Positions 1 to 8,852 of a stretch of 64,000 nucleotides of DNA are shown in pieces. The stretch is taken from contig NZ_QKNX01000001.1 in the NCBI RefSeq assembly GCF_005239135.1, positions 248,001 through 312,000 of the forward strand, read 5' to 3'. The translations under genes were made by a program, and so were the position numbers. The notes under the pieces were generated by a model that saw only the letters and a list, made by a program, of their open reading frames with translations, ran no database searches and had not been told where the DNA came from. Each line of letters starts with the position of its first letter. Position 1 is the stretch's first letter. Source of the stretch: Natronomonas salsuginis (GTDB lineage Archaea > Halobacteriota > Halobacteria > Halobacteriales > Haloarculaceae).

Positions 1-23
1 GGTTCCCACTCGTCGAATAGCAT
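1..23 (-). CDS. Possible start of a gene running off the left edge (MptE-like?)
   Basis: An ATG on the minus strand at 21-23 opens a frame reading MLFDEWE before the window ends. Archaeal 6-hydroxymethyl-dihydropterin diphosphokinases of the MptE (DUF115) type often begin with a similar 'xxFxxWEP' motif, and the next gene upstream on the same strand is the folate/pterin enzyme FolP, which would fit. Seven codons are too few to be sure; this is inference from a short match plus context. Confidence 0.3.
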
Positions 24-40
24 GGCCACTAAGCGGTGTA

Positions 41-109
41 AAGACTGGGCCCGAAGCACACCAAGGTACCCCTACCCAGATGTGCCCTCCGGGCTTCCAA
101 CCAGGTCTT
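41..109 (-). other. Nested stem-loop before the left-edge gene; possible leader or small RNA
   Basis: Three complementary pairs are nested: 41-48 with 101-109 (one bulged base), 49-53 with 90-94, and 56-60 with 81-85. On the minus strand a TATA-like element (cttatg, near 122-127) lies about the right distance before position 111, so a transcript could start at the base of the structure and run into the gene at 23. It fits no tRNA or 5S pattern. It could be a structured 5' leader or a guide-type small RNA. Confidence 0.35.
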
Positions 110-156
110 TCGGGGCATCTGGCATAAGCTTTCTTGTACTGTGAGCCGTTTGTCAG

Positions 157-1296
157 TCATTCGTCATACGCCGTCAGATCGTCGCAAACCCCGGCTACGG
201 CATCGATAGCGGGCTTCGGACCGTCGCTGATCGCCGATAGAAGCGTTCTGTATTCCGTGACCGTCCCAACGAGTAACACCTTCTCGCCGCCGTAGACGCC
301 CATCTCGATCCGCTCGGCCGCGTCCGAAAGAAATCTCGACGACGGACCGGGAAGCGTGAACTCGACCGCGTGTGGGACGACGGCCGGATCTTCGTTTCCG
401 TCGCCGATTCGGCGGCTGTGCCGAGCGAACTCCCGATCCGTCGTCACGTCGAGTTCCTCGACGCCGAGCCCCGAATCTCGGCTTCGTTCACGCGTGAATT
501 CGTGCCCGATCAGCGCCGCGTCACGCGTTTCGGCGACGTCGTGAGTCCGAACGACGTGTGCGCCGCGCTCGACGGCCATCGAAGTCGCCGCGAGCGACAC
601 CGACAGCGCTTCGTCGGTGCTCCGTCCGGCGACCTCCCGGAGGAAATTCTTCCGGTTGATCGAAACGAGGATCGGCCGCCCGTAGCCGCGAAACTCCCGG
701 AGTCTGTCCAACGTCTCCCTGTCGTCGCCCGTCGTCTTCGCCTCCGACCAGCCGCCGAAGGCCGGATCGACGATCGTCTTATCCGTGAATCCGTTTTGTG
801 CCAGCGCGTCGTAGATGTCGTCGACCGATTCGATTGCACCGGGGCGTTCGAGGTCGGGCGGCGAGGCCATTTTCGAAACCGCCGCGTCGTACTCCTCGCA
901 GACGACGGGCATCTTCGGATCCGCGAACCCACAGATGTCGTTGACCATGTCGAACCCCGCGTCGAGGGCGGCCTCGGCGACCTCGTGATACCGGGTTTCG
1001 ATGGACCACACCGCGTCCCCGGACGTCGATTCGAGCGTCTGGATCGCCGTCTCCAGCCGGTCGAGTTCGCCCTGGGCGGAGAGCACCTCGAAGCGTTTGT
1101 TCGCCGATTCGAGCCCCACGTCGACGATGTCCGCGCCCTCGTCGATCAGTGCCTCGTCGACGTACGCCGCCGCTTCGCTCGGATCGTCGAAGACGCTCGG
1201 ATCGTACGGGGACTCCTCGGAGACGTTCAGCACGCCCATGATTCGTGGCGGATACTCGTCACCGATTTTTAACCCTGCGGCGTCGACTGTTCGCAT
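157..1296 (-). CDS. folP: Dihydropteroate synthase-type enzyme
   Basis: Joins a pterin diphosphate to p-aminobenzoate in folate synthesis, in the cytoplasm. The 379-aa protein has the pterin-binding TIM-barrel signs in order: MGVLNVS (residues 20-26, family GxLNVTPDS), DVGLES (59-64, family DxGGES), ND (119-120), DPAFGG (177-182), SINRKNF (212-218, family SRKSF) and RTHDV (250-254, family RVHD). The motifs are divergent from bacterial FolP, as is usual for archaeal homologues. About 105 extra residues follow the barrel; their role is unknown. The ATG at 1294-1296 gives a natural N-terminus. The gene is divergent from trmJ and may share a transcript with a gene off the left edge. Confidence 0.88.
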   Translation of the reverse strand: MRTVDAAGLKIGDEYPPRIMGVLNVSEESPYDPSVFDDPSEAAAYVDEALIDEGADIVDVGLESANKRFEVLSAQGELDRLETAIQTLESTSGDAVWSIETRYHEVAEAALDAGFDMVNDICGFADPKMPVVCEEYDAAVSKMASPPDLERPGAIESVDDIYDALAQNGFTDKTIVDPAFGGWSEAKTTGDDRETLDRLREFRGYGRPILVSINRKNFLREVAGRSTDEALSVSLAATSMAVERGAHVVRTHDVAETRDAALIGHEFTRERSRDSGLGVEELDVTTDREFARHSRRIGDGNEDPAVVPHAVEFTLPGPSSRFLSDAAERIEMGVYGGEKVLLVGTVTEYRTLLSAISDGPKPAIDAVAGVCDDLTAYDE

Positions 1297-1365
1297 ACGG
1301 TCGGTTCGCGCGCTCGCGGGTAAAACCGACCGATACCGGAACCGTTCGGTCGGAAGACGAACGCT

Positions 1366-1372
1366 CTTATAC
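1366..1372 (+). promoter_or_regulatory. TATA box of trmJ
   Basis: The element cttatac lies 26-32 nt before the trmJ ATG at 1398, the spacing expected for a leaderless haloarchaeal transcript. It supports choosing 1398 rather than a start further upstream. Confidence 0.55.
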
Positions 1373-1397
1373 GACTCGACCGCGTACCGCCGAACCG

Positions 1398-2165
1398 ATG
1401 TCGGATATCGCCGTCGCCGTCGTCGGGGCAGAGACGCCCGGGAACGTCGGCACCATCGCCCGCTCGATGAAGAACTTCGGACTCTCGGAGCTGTATCTCG
1501 TCGATCCGCCCGAACTCGACCCCGACGGTGAAGCCTACGCCTTCGCCGGGCACGCCAGAGATGACGTGCTTCCGAACGCGACGACCGTGGATTTCGACCA
1601 CCTCGTCGAGCACTTCTACACCGTCGCCTGCACCGCGACCACCAATCAGGACGCGAGAAACCACGTCAGGTATCCCTTCTTGAAGCCGGAGGAACTGGTC
1701 GACGAGATCGGGGACATCGACGCCGACGTGTGTATCGTCTTCGGCCGCGAGAGCGTCGGGTTATCGAACGACGAACTCGCGAGACTGGATCGGGTCTGCT
1801 CGATTCCGGCGAGCGGCTCGTACCCCGTGTTGAACCTCGCACAGGCCGCGACCGTCGTGCTCTACGAGCTCCGCGCGCTGACCGTCGAGTCGACCCAGCA
1901 CCCGCCCGACGCCCACGAACGTGCCGACGAACGCGAACTGGAGGGACTCTATGCGACCTTCTCGGAGTATCTCCACGACGTTGGCTACCCGGGTGAGAAG
2001 ATCCCGAAGACAGAGCGGCTGTTTCGACGCCTCATCGCGCGCGCGCATCCGACCGGTCGAGAGGCGCGGACGATGCGCGGCGTCCTCCGTCGAGGGGCGA
2101 TGCGATCGACGGGTGAGATCCCCCGCCCCTCCGACGATGGACAAGACGGCGATGGCGATCGATGA
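1398..2165 (+). CDS. trmJ: tRNA 2'-O-methyltransferase, TrmJ type (SPOUT)
   Basis: Predicted to methylate the 2'-O of a pyrimidine at tRNA position 32 using S-adenosylmethionine; archaeal TrmJ acts on C32. The 255-aa protein shows the SpoU/TrmH knot motifs: NVGTIARSMKNFG (residues 16-28), VFGRESVGLSNDEL (114-127) and IPASGSYPVLNLAQA (136-150), which form the AdoMet pocket. The ATG at 1398 fits the family N-terminus (MSDIAVAVVG) and the TATA box at 1366. A longer frame to 1245 runs into the folP promoter region and is not used. A TrmH-family enzyme with another target is the alternative. Confidence 0.88.
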   Translation: MSDIAVAVVGAETPGNVGTIARSMKNFGLSELYLVDPPELDPDGEAYAFAGHARDDVLPNATTVDFDHLVEHFYTVACTATTNQDARNHVRYPFLKPEELVDEIGDIDADVCIVFGRESVGLSNDELARLDRVCSIPASGSYPVLNLAQAATVVLYELRALTVESTQHPPDAHERADERELEGLYATFSEYLHDVGYPGEKIPKTERLFRRLIARAHPTGREARTMRGVLRRGAMRSTGEIPRPSDDGQDGDGDR

Positions 2166-2208
2166 GCCGACAGCCAACTGTTTTGCCCGCGGGCGTCACA
2201 GCTACCAC

Positions 2209-2868
2209 ATGCACGTTTCGGTAAACGCCGCCGTGAGCGCCGACGGAAAGCTCTCCTCGCGACGACGCGAACAGATCGCAATAAGCGGCGACGACGATTT
2301 CGCCCGCGTCGATCGGCTCAGAGCGGAATCAGACGCTGTCGTCGTCGGGGTTGGGACGGTGCTCGCCGACGATCCGTCCCTCGTCAGATACGACGAGACG
2401 CACCGGACGTCGATTCGGGGGGAAACCGCATCACCGCCCGCCCGCGTCGTCGTCGATTCGTCCTGTCGGACGCCGACCAACGCGGCGATCCTGGCGGGGG
2501 ATCCGGAGACCTACGTCCTGACGAGCGACGCCGCTCCCGAATCCCGACTGACGGCGCTTCGAGACGCCGGTGCCACGGCGCTCGTGGCGGGAGAAGAGAG
2601 AGTCGATCTGACCGACGCGTTCGCTGCCATCGAAACGCACGGTATCGAACGAGTGATGGTGGAGGGCGGCGGTGAGTTGATCTTCTCGCTGTTCAAGGCG
2701 GCGCTCGTCGACGAGATAACTGTCTACATCGGAAACACGGTGATCGGCGGTCGGGACGCACCGACGCTCGCCGACGGTGACGGGTTCGTCGAGGCGTTCC
2801 CCGAACTCGAACTGACGTCGGTCGAGCGGATCGATTCGGGCGTCGTTCTCGCCTGGCACGTCTCGTAG
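2209..2868 (+). CDS. Diaminopyrimidine phosphate reductase (RibD C-terminal type)
   Basis: Reduces 2,5-diamino-6-ribosylamino-pyrimidinone phosphate to the ribitylamino form with NAD(P)H, an early step of archaeal riboflavin and F420 synthesis. The 219-aa protein begins MHVSVNAAVSADGKLSSR and has the RibD_C signs AVVVGVGTVLADDPSL (about residues 45-60), VVVDSSCRTP and VMVEGGGELI near residue 155. It lacks a deaminase domain, as is normal in archaea. The start is the ATG 40 nt after trmJ; the frame upstream overlaps trmJ. Likely co-transcribed with trmJ. Confidence 0.85.
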   Translation: MHVSVNAAVSADGKLSSRRREQIAISGDDDFARVDRLRAESDAVVVGVGTVLADDPSLVRYDETHRTSIRGETASPPARVVVDSSCRTPTNAAILAGDPETYVLTSDAAPESRLTALRDAGATALVAGEERVDLTDAFAAIETHGIERVMVEGGGELIFSLFKAALVDEITVYIGNTVIGGRDAPTLADGDGFVEAFPELELTSVERIDSGVVLAWHVS

Positions 2869-2880
2869 AATTTCGACGTG

Positions 2881-3165
2881 TTAGTGTTGGTGACCGGTAA
2901 GTTCGGCGTAGCTCGCGCCGAAGCGGTCCTCGAACAGCTCCATGGTCAACTCTTCGATCGCGCGGTACTGCTCGGTGTCGCCGCCGTCGGCGTGGTGGAC
3001 CGTCGCGTGGATCCGTTGGGCGCACGAAAAGAGCGCGAGGTCGCCGACGATCTCGGGGTCGCTCTCGTCGTTCTCCCGCATCAGGTCGAGCATTTCGGCC
3101 GGGAGCGTGACCTCGTCCGTCTCGTCGTCGCCTTCGATCCGTAGCGTGATCGTATCGTCTGCCAT
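2881..3165 (-). CDS. Conserved haloarchaeal protein, function unknown
   Basis: 94 aa, very acidic, mixed helix and strand, no signal peptide or membrane segment. It resembles short uncharacterised proteins found across haloarchaea (it may be the DUF7545 family, from memory). One Cys (in ALFSCAQRI) and paired His in HATVHHADG and TGHQH could bind a metal, which is speculation. It is convergent with the reductase gene and lies 84 nt downstream of trxB on the same strand. Confidence 0.7.
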   Translation of the reverse strand: MADDTITLRIEGDDETDEVTLPAEMLDLMRENDESDPEIVGDLALFSCAQRIHATVHHADGGDTEQYRAIEELTMELFEDRFGASYAELTGHQH

Positions 3166-3249
3166 ACGTCAAGTTCCGGACGCCAACGGAAGGCCCTTGC
3201 GGTGTGATGCACCGGCAACCTCGGAGCTACGTAGAACAGCCGAGCGTCT

Positions 3250-4293
3250 TCAGTCGTCGTCCGCCGCCGCGGTGTCGACGGACGCCTCCGTCGCGCGTTC
3301 GAGATCCTCGAGATAGCCGTCGGCATCGATCGCGGCCTTACAACCCATCCCGCCGGCCGTGATCGCCTGCTGGTAGTGGTGATCCACCACGTCGCCCGCG
3401 CCGAAGATACCGTCGACCCCGGTCTTCGTCTGCCCGCCGCCGTCGCCGCCGATCGTCTCGATGTACCCCGTCTCGTCCATCTCGACGCCGGTCCCCTCCA
3501 GGTAATCGGTGTTTGGCGTGTGGCCGATCGCCATGAACACCGCGCCGACGGCCATCTCGAATCGCTCGGTGTCGGCATCGTCGAGTTTCTCGGTCGGGTG
3601 GCCGTCGGGATGACGCGCCAAAGACGCGCCCTCGATGCCCGCCTCCGGCGAGCCGCGTATCTCGAGCAGTTCGGTGTTCGTGAGGATCTCGACTTTGCCC
3701 TCGGCTTCGAGTTCGCGGAGCCGGTCGATCCAGTAGTCCTCCGCGCGGAACTCTTCGCGACGGTGCACGACGTAGACAGTATCGGCGAACTTGGTGAGGA
3801 AGGCGGCCTCTTCGCAGGCCGCGTCGCCGCCGCCGACCACGATCATGTCCTCGTCGCGGAAGAACGCACCGTCACAGGTCGCACACGTCGAGACCCCATA
3901 GCCCATGAGTTCGTCCTCTCCCGGAACGCCGAGTGTCCGCGCCGACGCCCCCGAAGCGGCGATGAACGCGTCCGCGGTGTACACCGTCCCGTCCTGAAGC
4001 TCGACGCGATGCGGCGTCCCCGGATCGACATCGACGACGACGCCGTGATCGACCTCGGCTCCGAACCGCTTGGCCTGCGACTTCATGTTGTTCACGAGTT
4101 CGGGGCCGCCGATCCCCTCCGGAAAGCCGGGGTAGTTCGCGACGTCGGTCGTCAGCGTCAGTTGCCCGCCGGGTTCGGGACCTTCGAGCACGAGTGGCTC
4201 GTTGTTCGATCGCGCGGCGTAGATGGCCGCGGTCAGTCCCGCGATTCCGGAGCCGGCGATGATGAGCCGGCGGTGTTCGGCCTCGTCAGTCAT
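3250..4293 (-). CDS. trxB: Thioredoxin reductase family flavoprotein
   Basis: Uses NAD(P)H and FAD to reduce thioredoxin-like proteins in the cytoplasm. The 347-aa protein has the FAD-binding GSGIAG (residues 14-19), the redox-active C-A-T-C pair at 137-140, the second nucleotide-binding GGGDAA (154-159) and a C-terminal FAD motif (FGAGDVVDHHYQQA). The tail is acidic. It starts at the ATG at 4291-4293. The paralogue lacking the CxxC would be a ferredoxin reductase, which this is not. Confidence 0.92.
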   Translation of the reverse strand: MTDEAEHRRLIIAGSGIAGLTAAIYAARSNNEPLVLEGPEPGGQLTLTTDVANYPGFPEGIGGPELVNNMKSQAKRFGAEVDHGVVVDVDPGTPHRVELQDGTVYTADAFIAASGASARTLGVPGEDELMGYGVSTCATCDGAFFRDEDMIVVGGGDAACEEAAFLTKFADTVYVVHRREEFRAEDYWIDRLRELEAEGKVEILTNTELLEIRGSPEAGIEGASLARHPDGHPTEKLDDADTERFEMAVGAVFMAIGHTPNTDYLEGTGVEMDETGYIETIGGDGGGQTKTGVDGIFGAGDVVDHHYQQAITAGGMGCKAAIDADGYLEDLERATEASVDTAAADDD

Positions 4294-4354
4294 GTCCCGT
4301 GGTAGCCGGGCGACGGGTATGTAGCTTGTGCTGTGTGGGTTCGCGAGACGTTGC

Positions 4355-4504
4355 TTACGGGCCGGCGAGCATGAACACCGCCAGCGCCGCGACGAGAACG
4401 AACGCGCTCCCGAGGAGAATGCCGAGAACCGCGAGTTGACCCATCGCGCGGTCGTTTGCGAGGAACGTCCCGTCGACGTCGTCCGAGAACGATGAACCAG
4501 GCAT
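4355..4504 (-). CDS. Small single-span membrane protein
   Basis: A 49-aa frame with about 25 charged and polar N-terminal residues followed by one hydrophobic helix (from MGQLAVLGILLG to FMLAG). The only other sizeable reading of this stretch is out of phase with the hydrophobic pattern. It lies just upstream of trxB on the same strand and may be co-transcribed. Function unknown; confidence is limited by its size. Confidence 0.5.
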   Translation of the reverse strand: MPGSSFSDDVDGTFLANDRAMGQLAVLGILLGSAFVLVAALAVFMLAGP

Positions 4505-4559
4505 ACTGGTCGGATCGACCGGCCCCTACATCAGACCCACGGTCGTTTCGAGAGCGGAG

Positions 4560-5165
4560 TCACGGCGAGAGCGCGTCCCGGAGCGTGCTGATCGCCCGCG
4601 TACCCGTGTGTCGGTCCGTCGGACACTCGATCGGGTCCGCGGTACCGCGCTCGAACACGAGCGCGACCTCGCTGGAGGCGAACCAGTACCCGACGATCGC
4701 CGCCACGCCGAGGCCGACGAGGATCCCGCTGAACACGAGTACGATGCCGAGCAACCGGCTCGCCCAGCCGAGTGTCTGAACGATCGTTTCGAGCCCGCCG
4801 ACGCCGGGGGCGTCGGGTACCGCGATGAGATCCGTCGGTGAAATCATCAACAGGAGTACGCCGCTTCCGAGCGCGATAAGCGCGTACAAGAGCGCGCCGG
4901 GCGCATACCGGAGGAGTCCCCGCCCGCCGGATCGTCGGAGCGTGATCCCCGTGACGTTCTGTCTCGGCGTCCGCACCAGAGCCGGATCGCGATCGGGGTG
5001 ATAGCTGAGAAACGCCAGGTCGGTGAGCGCAACCCAGCCCGGGGCGAGCGTCGCGGTCGTAATCGGCGGCTCTCCCGCCGGGAGACAGTCGGCTGGCTCG
5101 GGATCCTCCCGATCGATGTCGATCCGGTTGATGATTCCCGGGGTCGGGACCGAACGCTGGCTCAT
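4560..5165 (-). CDS. Predicted membrane protein, function unknown
   Basis: 201 aa. The first 90 residues look soluble. Two hydrophobic helices follow (APGALLYALIALGSGVLLLM and, after a short loop, LLGIVLVFSGILVGLGVAAI), then a charged C-terminal part. I recognise no domain. It starts at the ATG at 5163-5165 and precedes the 49-aa membrane protein on the same strand, so the two may form a small membrane operon. Confidence 0.65.
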   Translation of the reverse strand: MSQRSVPTPGIINRIDIDREDPEPADCLPAGEPPITTATLAPGWVALTDLAFLSYHPDRDPALVRTPRQNVTGITLRRSGGRGLLRYAPGALLYALIALGSGVLLLMISPTDLIAVPDAPGVGGLETIVQTLGWASRLLGIVLVFSGILVGLGVAAIVGYWFASSEVALVFERGTADPIECPTDRHTGTRAISTLRDALSP

Positions 5166-5251
5166 TTGTCTGACGTTCCGCGTCGGGCGAAAAGTAGATA
5201 CGGTCGATTTCGGCCGCCGAAGCCGACCCGGTTGGGCCGGTTATGGACGTC

Positions 5252-6367
5252 TTACAACCCGTCCGCGAGGTGATTGGCGATCTCGTGGGCACCCTCCGCC
5301 GCGGCCAGGTCCGGACGGTCAGCCCGCACGATCTCGACGTCGCGCTGGAGTTCGTCGGTCAGTCGCCGCTCGATCTCCGCCGCGATTCCGGGGAGACACG
5401 CCATCCCGCCGGTCACCACGATCGGCTGATCGAGCGCGAGCTGGTAGACCTTCATGTAGCTGTTCGCCAGTTCGGGGAGGAAGCTGTTTGCGACCTCGTC
5501 GACGACCTCGTCGACGTACTCGTCGCAGGCGTCCATCACGCTGTGTTCGATAGTGAACTCGTGGGAACCGCCGCCGGGCTGTTGGATCACGTCGGTGAAC
5601 GGCTCGAACGCCTCGAAATCGGCGTGTTCCTCTTTGTACTCTCGTGCCGTCGTGAGGTCGATGTTGACGCGTCCCTGCGTCTCCTCTTCGACGTAGTTCG
5701 CGACTCGACGGTCGACTTCGTTGCCGGTGATCGACCCGGTCGAGAGCGGAACGAGCTGTTCGCCGCGTCGGTAGGCGCACACTTCGAGATTGGTCGATCC
5801 CATGTTGATCGTCACGAAGATGTCGTTGATCGCGCCGAGGCCGTCTTCGAACGCCGGAAGGGCGCCACAGAGCGACTCGGGGTAGCTGCGGACGAGCTCC
5901 GTTCCGATGTGGCTTCCCTCGACGACGGATTCGAGGTTCGCCAGCCCGGCCTCGTTGTCGATCGTGGGAATCGCGTAGACGACGGCGCTGTTCTCCGGGA
6001 CGTCGTTCGATTTTAACAGTTCTGTGAAGAACGTCGCCGCGGATTCGGCGCTCTCCTCGTCCTCTGGGAGTCCCGAGCGGAGCATGAACTCCACGGTGTC
6101 GGGGTACTCGGTCGCGGCCTCCTCGCCGTAGAGTATCCGTTCCTCGCCGGTAAGCACGTCCTCGTAGGTCGCGAGACAGGTGAGCGTTCGAACAGTTTCG
6201 GTGTCCTCGCCGTCCGGAGACGGATAGACGATGACGGTTCGCGTGCTGCCGAGTTTGACGCCGACCGGGACGACGGCGTCGTCCGACGGTTCCGGTTCCG
6301 TGTCCGCCTGCTCGTGGGTATCGGTTTCGTCAGTCTCGGCTTCCGTTTCACTCATATACCCGTTCAT
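5252..6367 (-). CDS. Actin/MreB-like ATPase (salactin/volactin-like candidate)
   Basis: 371 aa with the actin-fold ATPase signs: a phosphate-1-like loop GVKLGSTRT (about residues 36-44), a phosphate-2-like loop NMGSTNLEV (about 190) and an adenosine motif VVTGGMACLPG (about 317). The canonical DxGT residues are altered (K-L-G-S and N-M-G-S), so catalytic strength is uncertain. Haloarchaea carry dynamic actin homologues (salactin, volactin) involved in growth and shape; this is the likely group, but I cannot tell which lineage. The first 30 residues are a Glu/Thr-rich tail. A TATA-like cttattt at 6384-6390 supports the ATG at 6367 over the in-frame ATG at 6355. Confidence 0.7.
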   Translation of the reverse strand: MNGYMSETEAETDETDTHEQADTEPEPSDDAVVPVGVKLGSTRTVIVYPSPDGEDTETVRTLTCLATYEDVLTGEERILYGEEAATEYPDTVEFMLRSGLPEDEESAESAATFFTELLKSNDVPENSAVVYAIPTIDNEAGLANLESVVEGSHIGTELVRSYPESLCGALPAFEDGLGAINDIFVTINMGSTNLEVCAYRRGEQLVPLSTGSITGNEVDRRVANYVEEETQGRVNIDLTTAREYKEEHADFEAFEPFTDVIQQPGGGSHEFTIEHSVMDACDEYVDEVVDEVANSFLPELANSYMKVYQLALDQPIVVTGGMACLPGIAAEIERRLTDELQRDVEIVRADRPDLAAAEGAHEIANHLADGL

Positions 6368-6416
6368 CGACCGAGGGTGTCAAATAAGCTTCCCCGAGTT
6401 CGACGTTCGTCTCCCC

Positions 6417-8273
6417 TCAGTCGGATCGCTTGCCGATCTCCTCGCGCAACAGCTCCGAGACAACCTCGCCGTCGGCCTTGCCGCGGAGCGCGCCCATGCA
6501 CTCGCCCATGAGCCCCGAAAACGCGGCCATCCCCTCCTCTCGGACCTGCGCTTCGTTCCGCTCTATGACCTCGACGACGGTCTCTCTGACTTTCTCTCGG
6601 TCGACGCCGGCCAGGCCCGCAGCCTCGATCCCTTCCGTTGCCGAGAGGCGTGGGTCCTCGGCGAGTTCCGTGAGGACCGGTCCGATACCCTCGTTGGCCA
6701 ACTCGCCCGCTTCGACGAGTTCCAGAACCGAGAGGAGGTGCTCCTCGGTCAGGTTCTCGACCGGGACGTCGTCGCGTCGAAGCTCCGTCAGCGTCGATTC
6801 AAGCGTGCTCGCGGCGGTGGTCGGATCGGCGCCGCGCTCGATAGCCATCTCGAAGGTCGGCATGTGTCGGCCATAGGCGACCTGTCGTGCGAGCCCCGAA
6901 CCGAGTCCGAAGGCCGTCTGATAGCGTTCGACCTTCTCCGTGAGCAGTTCCGGCACCTCGACGTCCGACGGGTCCGGCTCGACCGGCGGCACGTCAGTCT
7001 CGGGATACATCCGCGCCGCGCCGGGAAGCGGGCGGAGATAGCGGGACGTCCCGTTCTCGTTCGCCCCCCTCGTCTCCTCGGGGACGCCGTCGATCGCGAT
7101 TTCGGCCCGGTCAGCGACCGCGTCGATCGCTCGCCTCGCCGTGGCCTCGTCGTCCGCGACGAGCGCGACCGCGTCCTCGCTGCCGGCCCCGACGGCCTCC
7201 CGGAGGGCGGCGACTTCGGCCTCCGTGACTCCGTAGGCCGGCAGTTCGTCCGTGTGGAAGATGCCACCCGCACCGTGTCGTTTGGCGTGATCCGACAGTT
7301 CCGTCCCGAGACGGCGGTCCGGCTGTATCTCCCGACCGACGAGTCCGTCGAAGCCGTCCAATCTGACGGCGAACACGGTTTCGGCCCCGGCGATGACGCC
7401 GCTGTCGGTCTCCGCGAAGACCTCCGTGACCGCCGTCGGTTCCGCGACTGCCGCGTCGCGAGTCTGCAACTCCGCTGCGATTTCGAGCAGCGCAACCTGT
7501 CGTCCGACCTCGCCCTCGACGAGGTCGTCGATGTCGTCGAGGCTCTGAACGCCCTTCATCTCGACGCGCGCGCCCTCCTCGATCGAGACGTTCACGTCCT
7601 GTCTGATGGTGCCGAGCCCGCGCTTTACCTTCCCCGTCGAGCGGAGCAACATGCCGATTCGCTCGGCCGCTTCGCGGGCCTGTTCCGGCGAGCTGATGTC
7701 GGGTTTCGTCCCGATCTCGACGAGGGGGATACCGAGGCGGTCCAGCCCGTAGGTCACTCCGCCGTCGTGTTCTTCGATCCGTGCCGCGGACTCCTCCTCC
7801 AACAGCATGTCCGCGATGCCGACCGACCCGTCCTCGGTTTCGATCTCGCCGTCGGTGGCGACGAGCGTCGAGCGCTGAAACCCGGACGTGTTCGATCCGT
7901 CGACGACGATCTTTCGCATCACGTGGGCGCTGTCGACGACTGTACAGTCCATGAGCGCCGCGATCTCGAGGGTCGTCTCCAGCGCCTCGGCATCGAGGCG
8001 TCCCGGGGGCTCGTCGTCTTCCTCGACGAGACACGTGGTGTCGAACGAGAGGTACTCGAACTCCCGATCGACGCGGGACTCCTCGAGGGCGGCCTCGTCG
8101 AGCTCCCCGAGTTCGGACTTCGTCGGGTGGAGATAGCGGGTGAAGGATCGAACCGATTCCTCGGGCTCACGTCGCTCGGTCGGGCAGCCACAGAAGAGCT
8201 TGCTCGCCGTGTCGAGCTGTTGGTGGATCTCCAACCCGGCGACGAGCCCCAGATCCTCGTAGTCGTGGGTCAT
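6417..8273 (-). CDS. gatE: Glu-tRNA(Gln) amidotransferase subunit E
   Basis: With GatD it converts Glu-tRNA(Gln) to Gln-tRNA(Gln) in archaea. The 618-aa protein opens with the GatB/E signature (GLVAGLEIHQQLDT, then LFCGCPTE), and has IPLVEIGTKPDI and GTIRQDVNVSI in the catalytic cradle, the GatE-specific AspRS-like insertion (from about residue 290) and the YqeY-like helical tail. A GTG two codons upstream is in frame, but the ATG at 8271-8273 (MTHDYEDLGLVAG) is the better start. gatD is not in this window. Confidence 0.95.
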   Translation of the reverse strand: MTHDYEDLGLVAGLEIHQQLDTASKLFCGCPTERREPEESVRSFTRYLHPTKSELGELDEAALEESRVDREFEYLSFDTTCLVEEDDEPPGRLDAEALETTLEIAALMDCTVVDSAHVMRKIVVDGSNTSGFQRSTLVATDGEIETEDGSVGIADMLLEEESAARIEEHDGGVTYGLDRLGIPLVEIGTKPDISSPEQAREAAERIGMLLRSTGKVKRGLGTIRQDVNVSIEEGARVEMKGVQSLDDIDDLVEGEVGRQVALLEIAAELQTRDAAVAEPTAVTEVFAETDSGVIAGAETVFAVRLDGFDGLVGREIQPDRRLGTELSDHAKRHGAGGIFHTDELPAYGVTEAEVAALREAVGAGSEDAVALVADDEATARRAIDAVADRAEIAIDGVPEETRGANENGTSRYLRPLPGAARMYPETDVPPVEPDPSDVEVPELLTEKVERYQTAFGLGSGLARQVAYGRHMPTFEMAIERGADPTTAASTLESTLTELRRDDVPVENLTEEHLLSVLELVEAGELANEGIGPVLTELAEDPRLSATEGIEAAGLAGVDREKVRETVVEVIERNEAQVREEGMAAFSGLMGECMGALRGKADGEVVSELLREEIGKRSD

Positions 8274-8351
8274 TACCACTCGATGCGGCGCGGACCGTCA
8301 AAAAAGACACCATCCAGTCGAACGAGCGACGACCGCCGATCGGCGACCGAA

Positions 8352-8852
8352 CTACTCGAAATCGCCGCGTTCGAGGGCGGCGCGGAGGACCATCCCCAAC
8401 GCGAGGTGCTGTCGGGCAGCCGCGGCGACGTTCGATCGCGCGGTCTCGGCGTCGTGGAGCGTGTACTCCTTCGTCTTGACGAGTTCGCGCTGTTCCAGCA
8501 CGTCGGCGTCACAGAGGTCGTGAAGTCGCGGGTAGACCGTCCCCGGACTGAGGATCGTGTCGAACTCCTGTGCGAGGTCGTCGAGCAGCTGCTTGCCGTG
8601 CGTGTCGGCCGTTCGGAGCGCGACTAGCGAGAGGAGCAGTTCGTCGAGCGAGGATTTGACGTGCGTCTCGTCGAACGAGAACGACTCCGAGCCGAAAAGC
8701 GACGATTCGACCTCGGAAACGATCTCCGAGGCCGCCGTGCCGGGTTCGTCCGTCTGTCCGGTCCCGTTCAGTTCCGCGCGGAGCTGCGAAACGGTGATCG
8801 AGTGGGGGCTGTCCTCGGAGCCGATCTGGGTTGGTGACGTCATCTTCGTCAT
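8352..8852 (-). CDS. PadR-family winged-helix regulator
   Basis: DNA-binding regulator of 166 aa. The first 75 residues are a low-complexity acidic extension. The wHTH follows: GKQLLDDLAQEF, then the PadR recognition-helix sign SPGTVYPRLHDL (about residues 110-121) and a basic wing. A helical dimer tail ends the protein. A Shine-Dalgarno-like ggagg sits 5 nt before the ATG. Two TATA-like elements upstream (about 8873-8883 and 8915-8930, an AT-rich repeat) suggest a regulated, possibly self-regulated, promoter. The ligand is unknown. Confidence 0.8.
   Translation of the reverse strand: MTKMTSPTQIGSEDSPHSITVSQLRAELNGTGQTDEPGTAASEIVSEVESSLFGSESFSFDETHVKSSLDELLLSLVALRTADTHGKQLLDDLAQEFDTILSPGTVYPRLHDLCDADVLEQRELVKTKEYTLHDAETARSNVAAAARQHLALGMVLRAALERGDFE

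Noticed and set aside
6231-8627. 798-codon open frame on the plus strand
   Set aside because: It lies antisense to the actin-like gene and gatE, which have clear family motifs. Long antisense frames are normal in GC-rich haloarchaeal DNA, and this one has the Arg/Asp/Val-rich look of an artefact.
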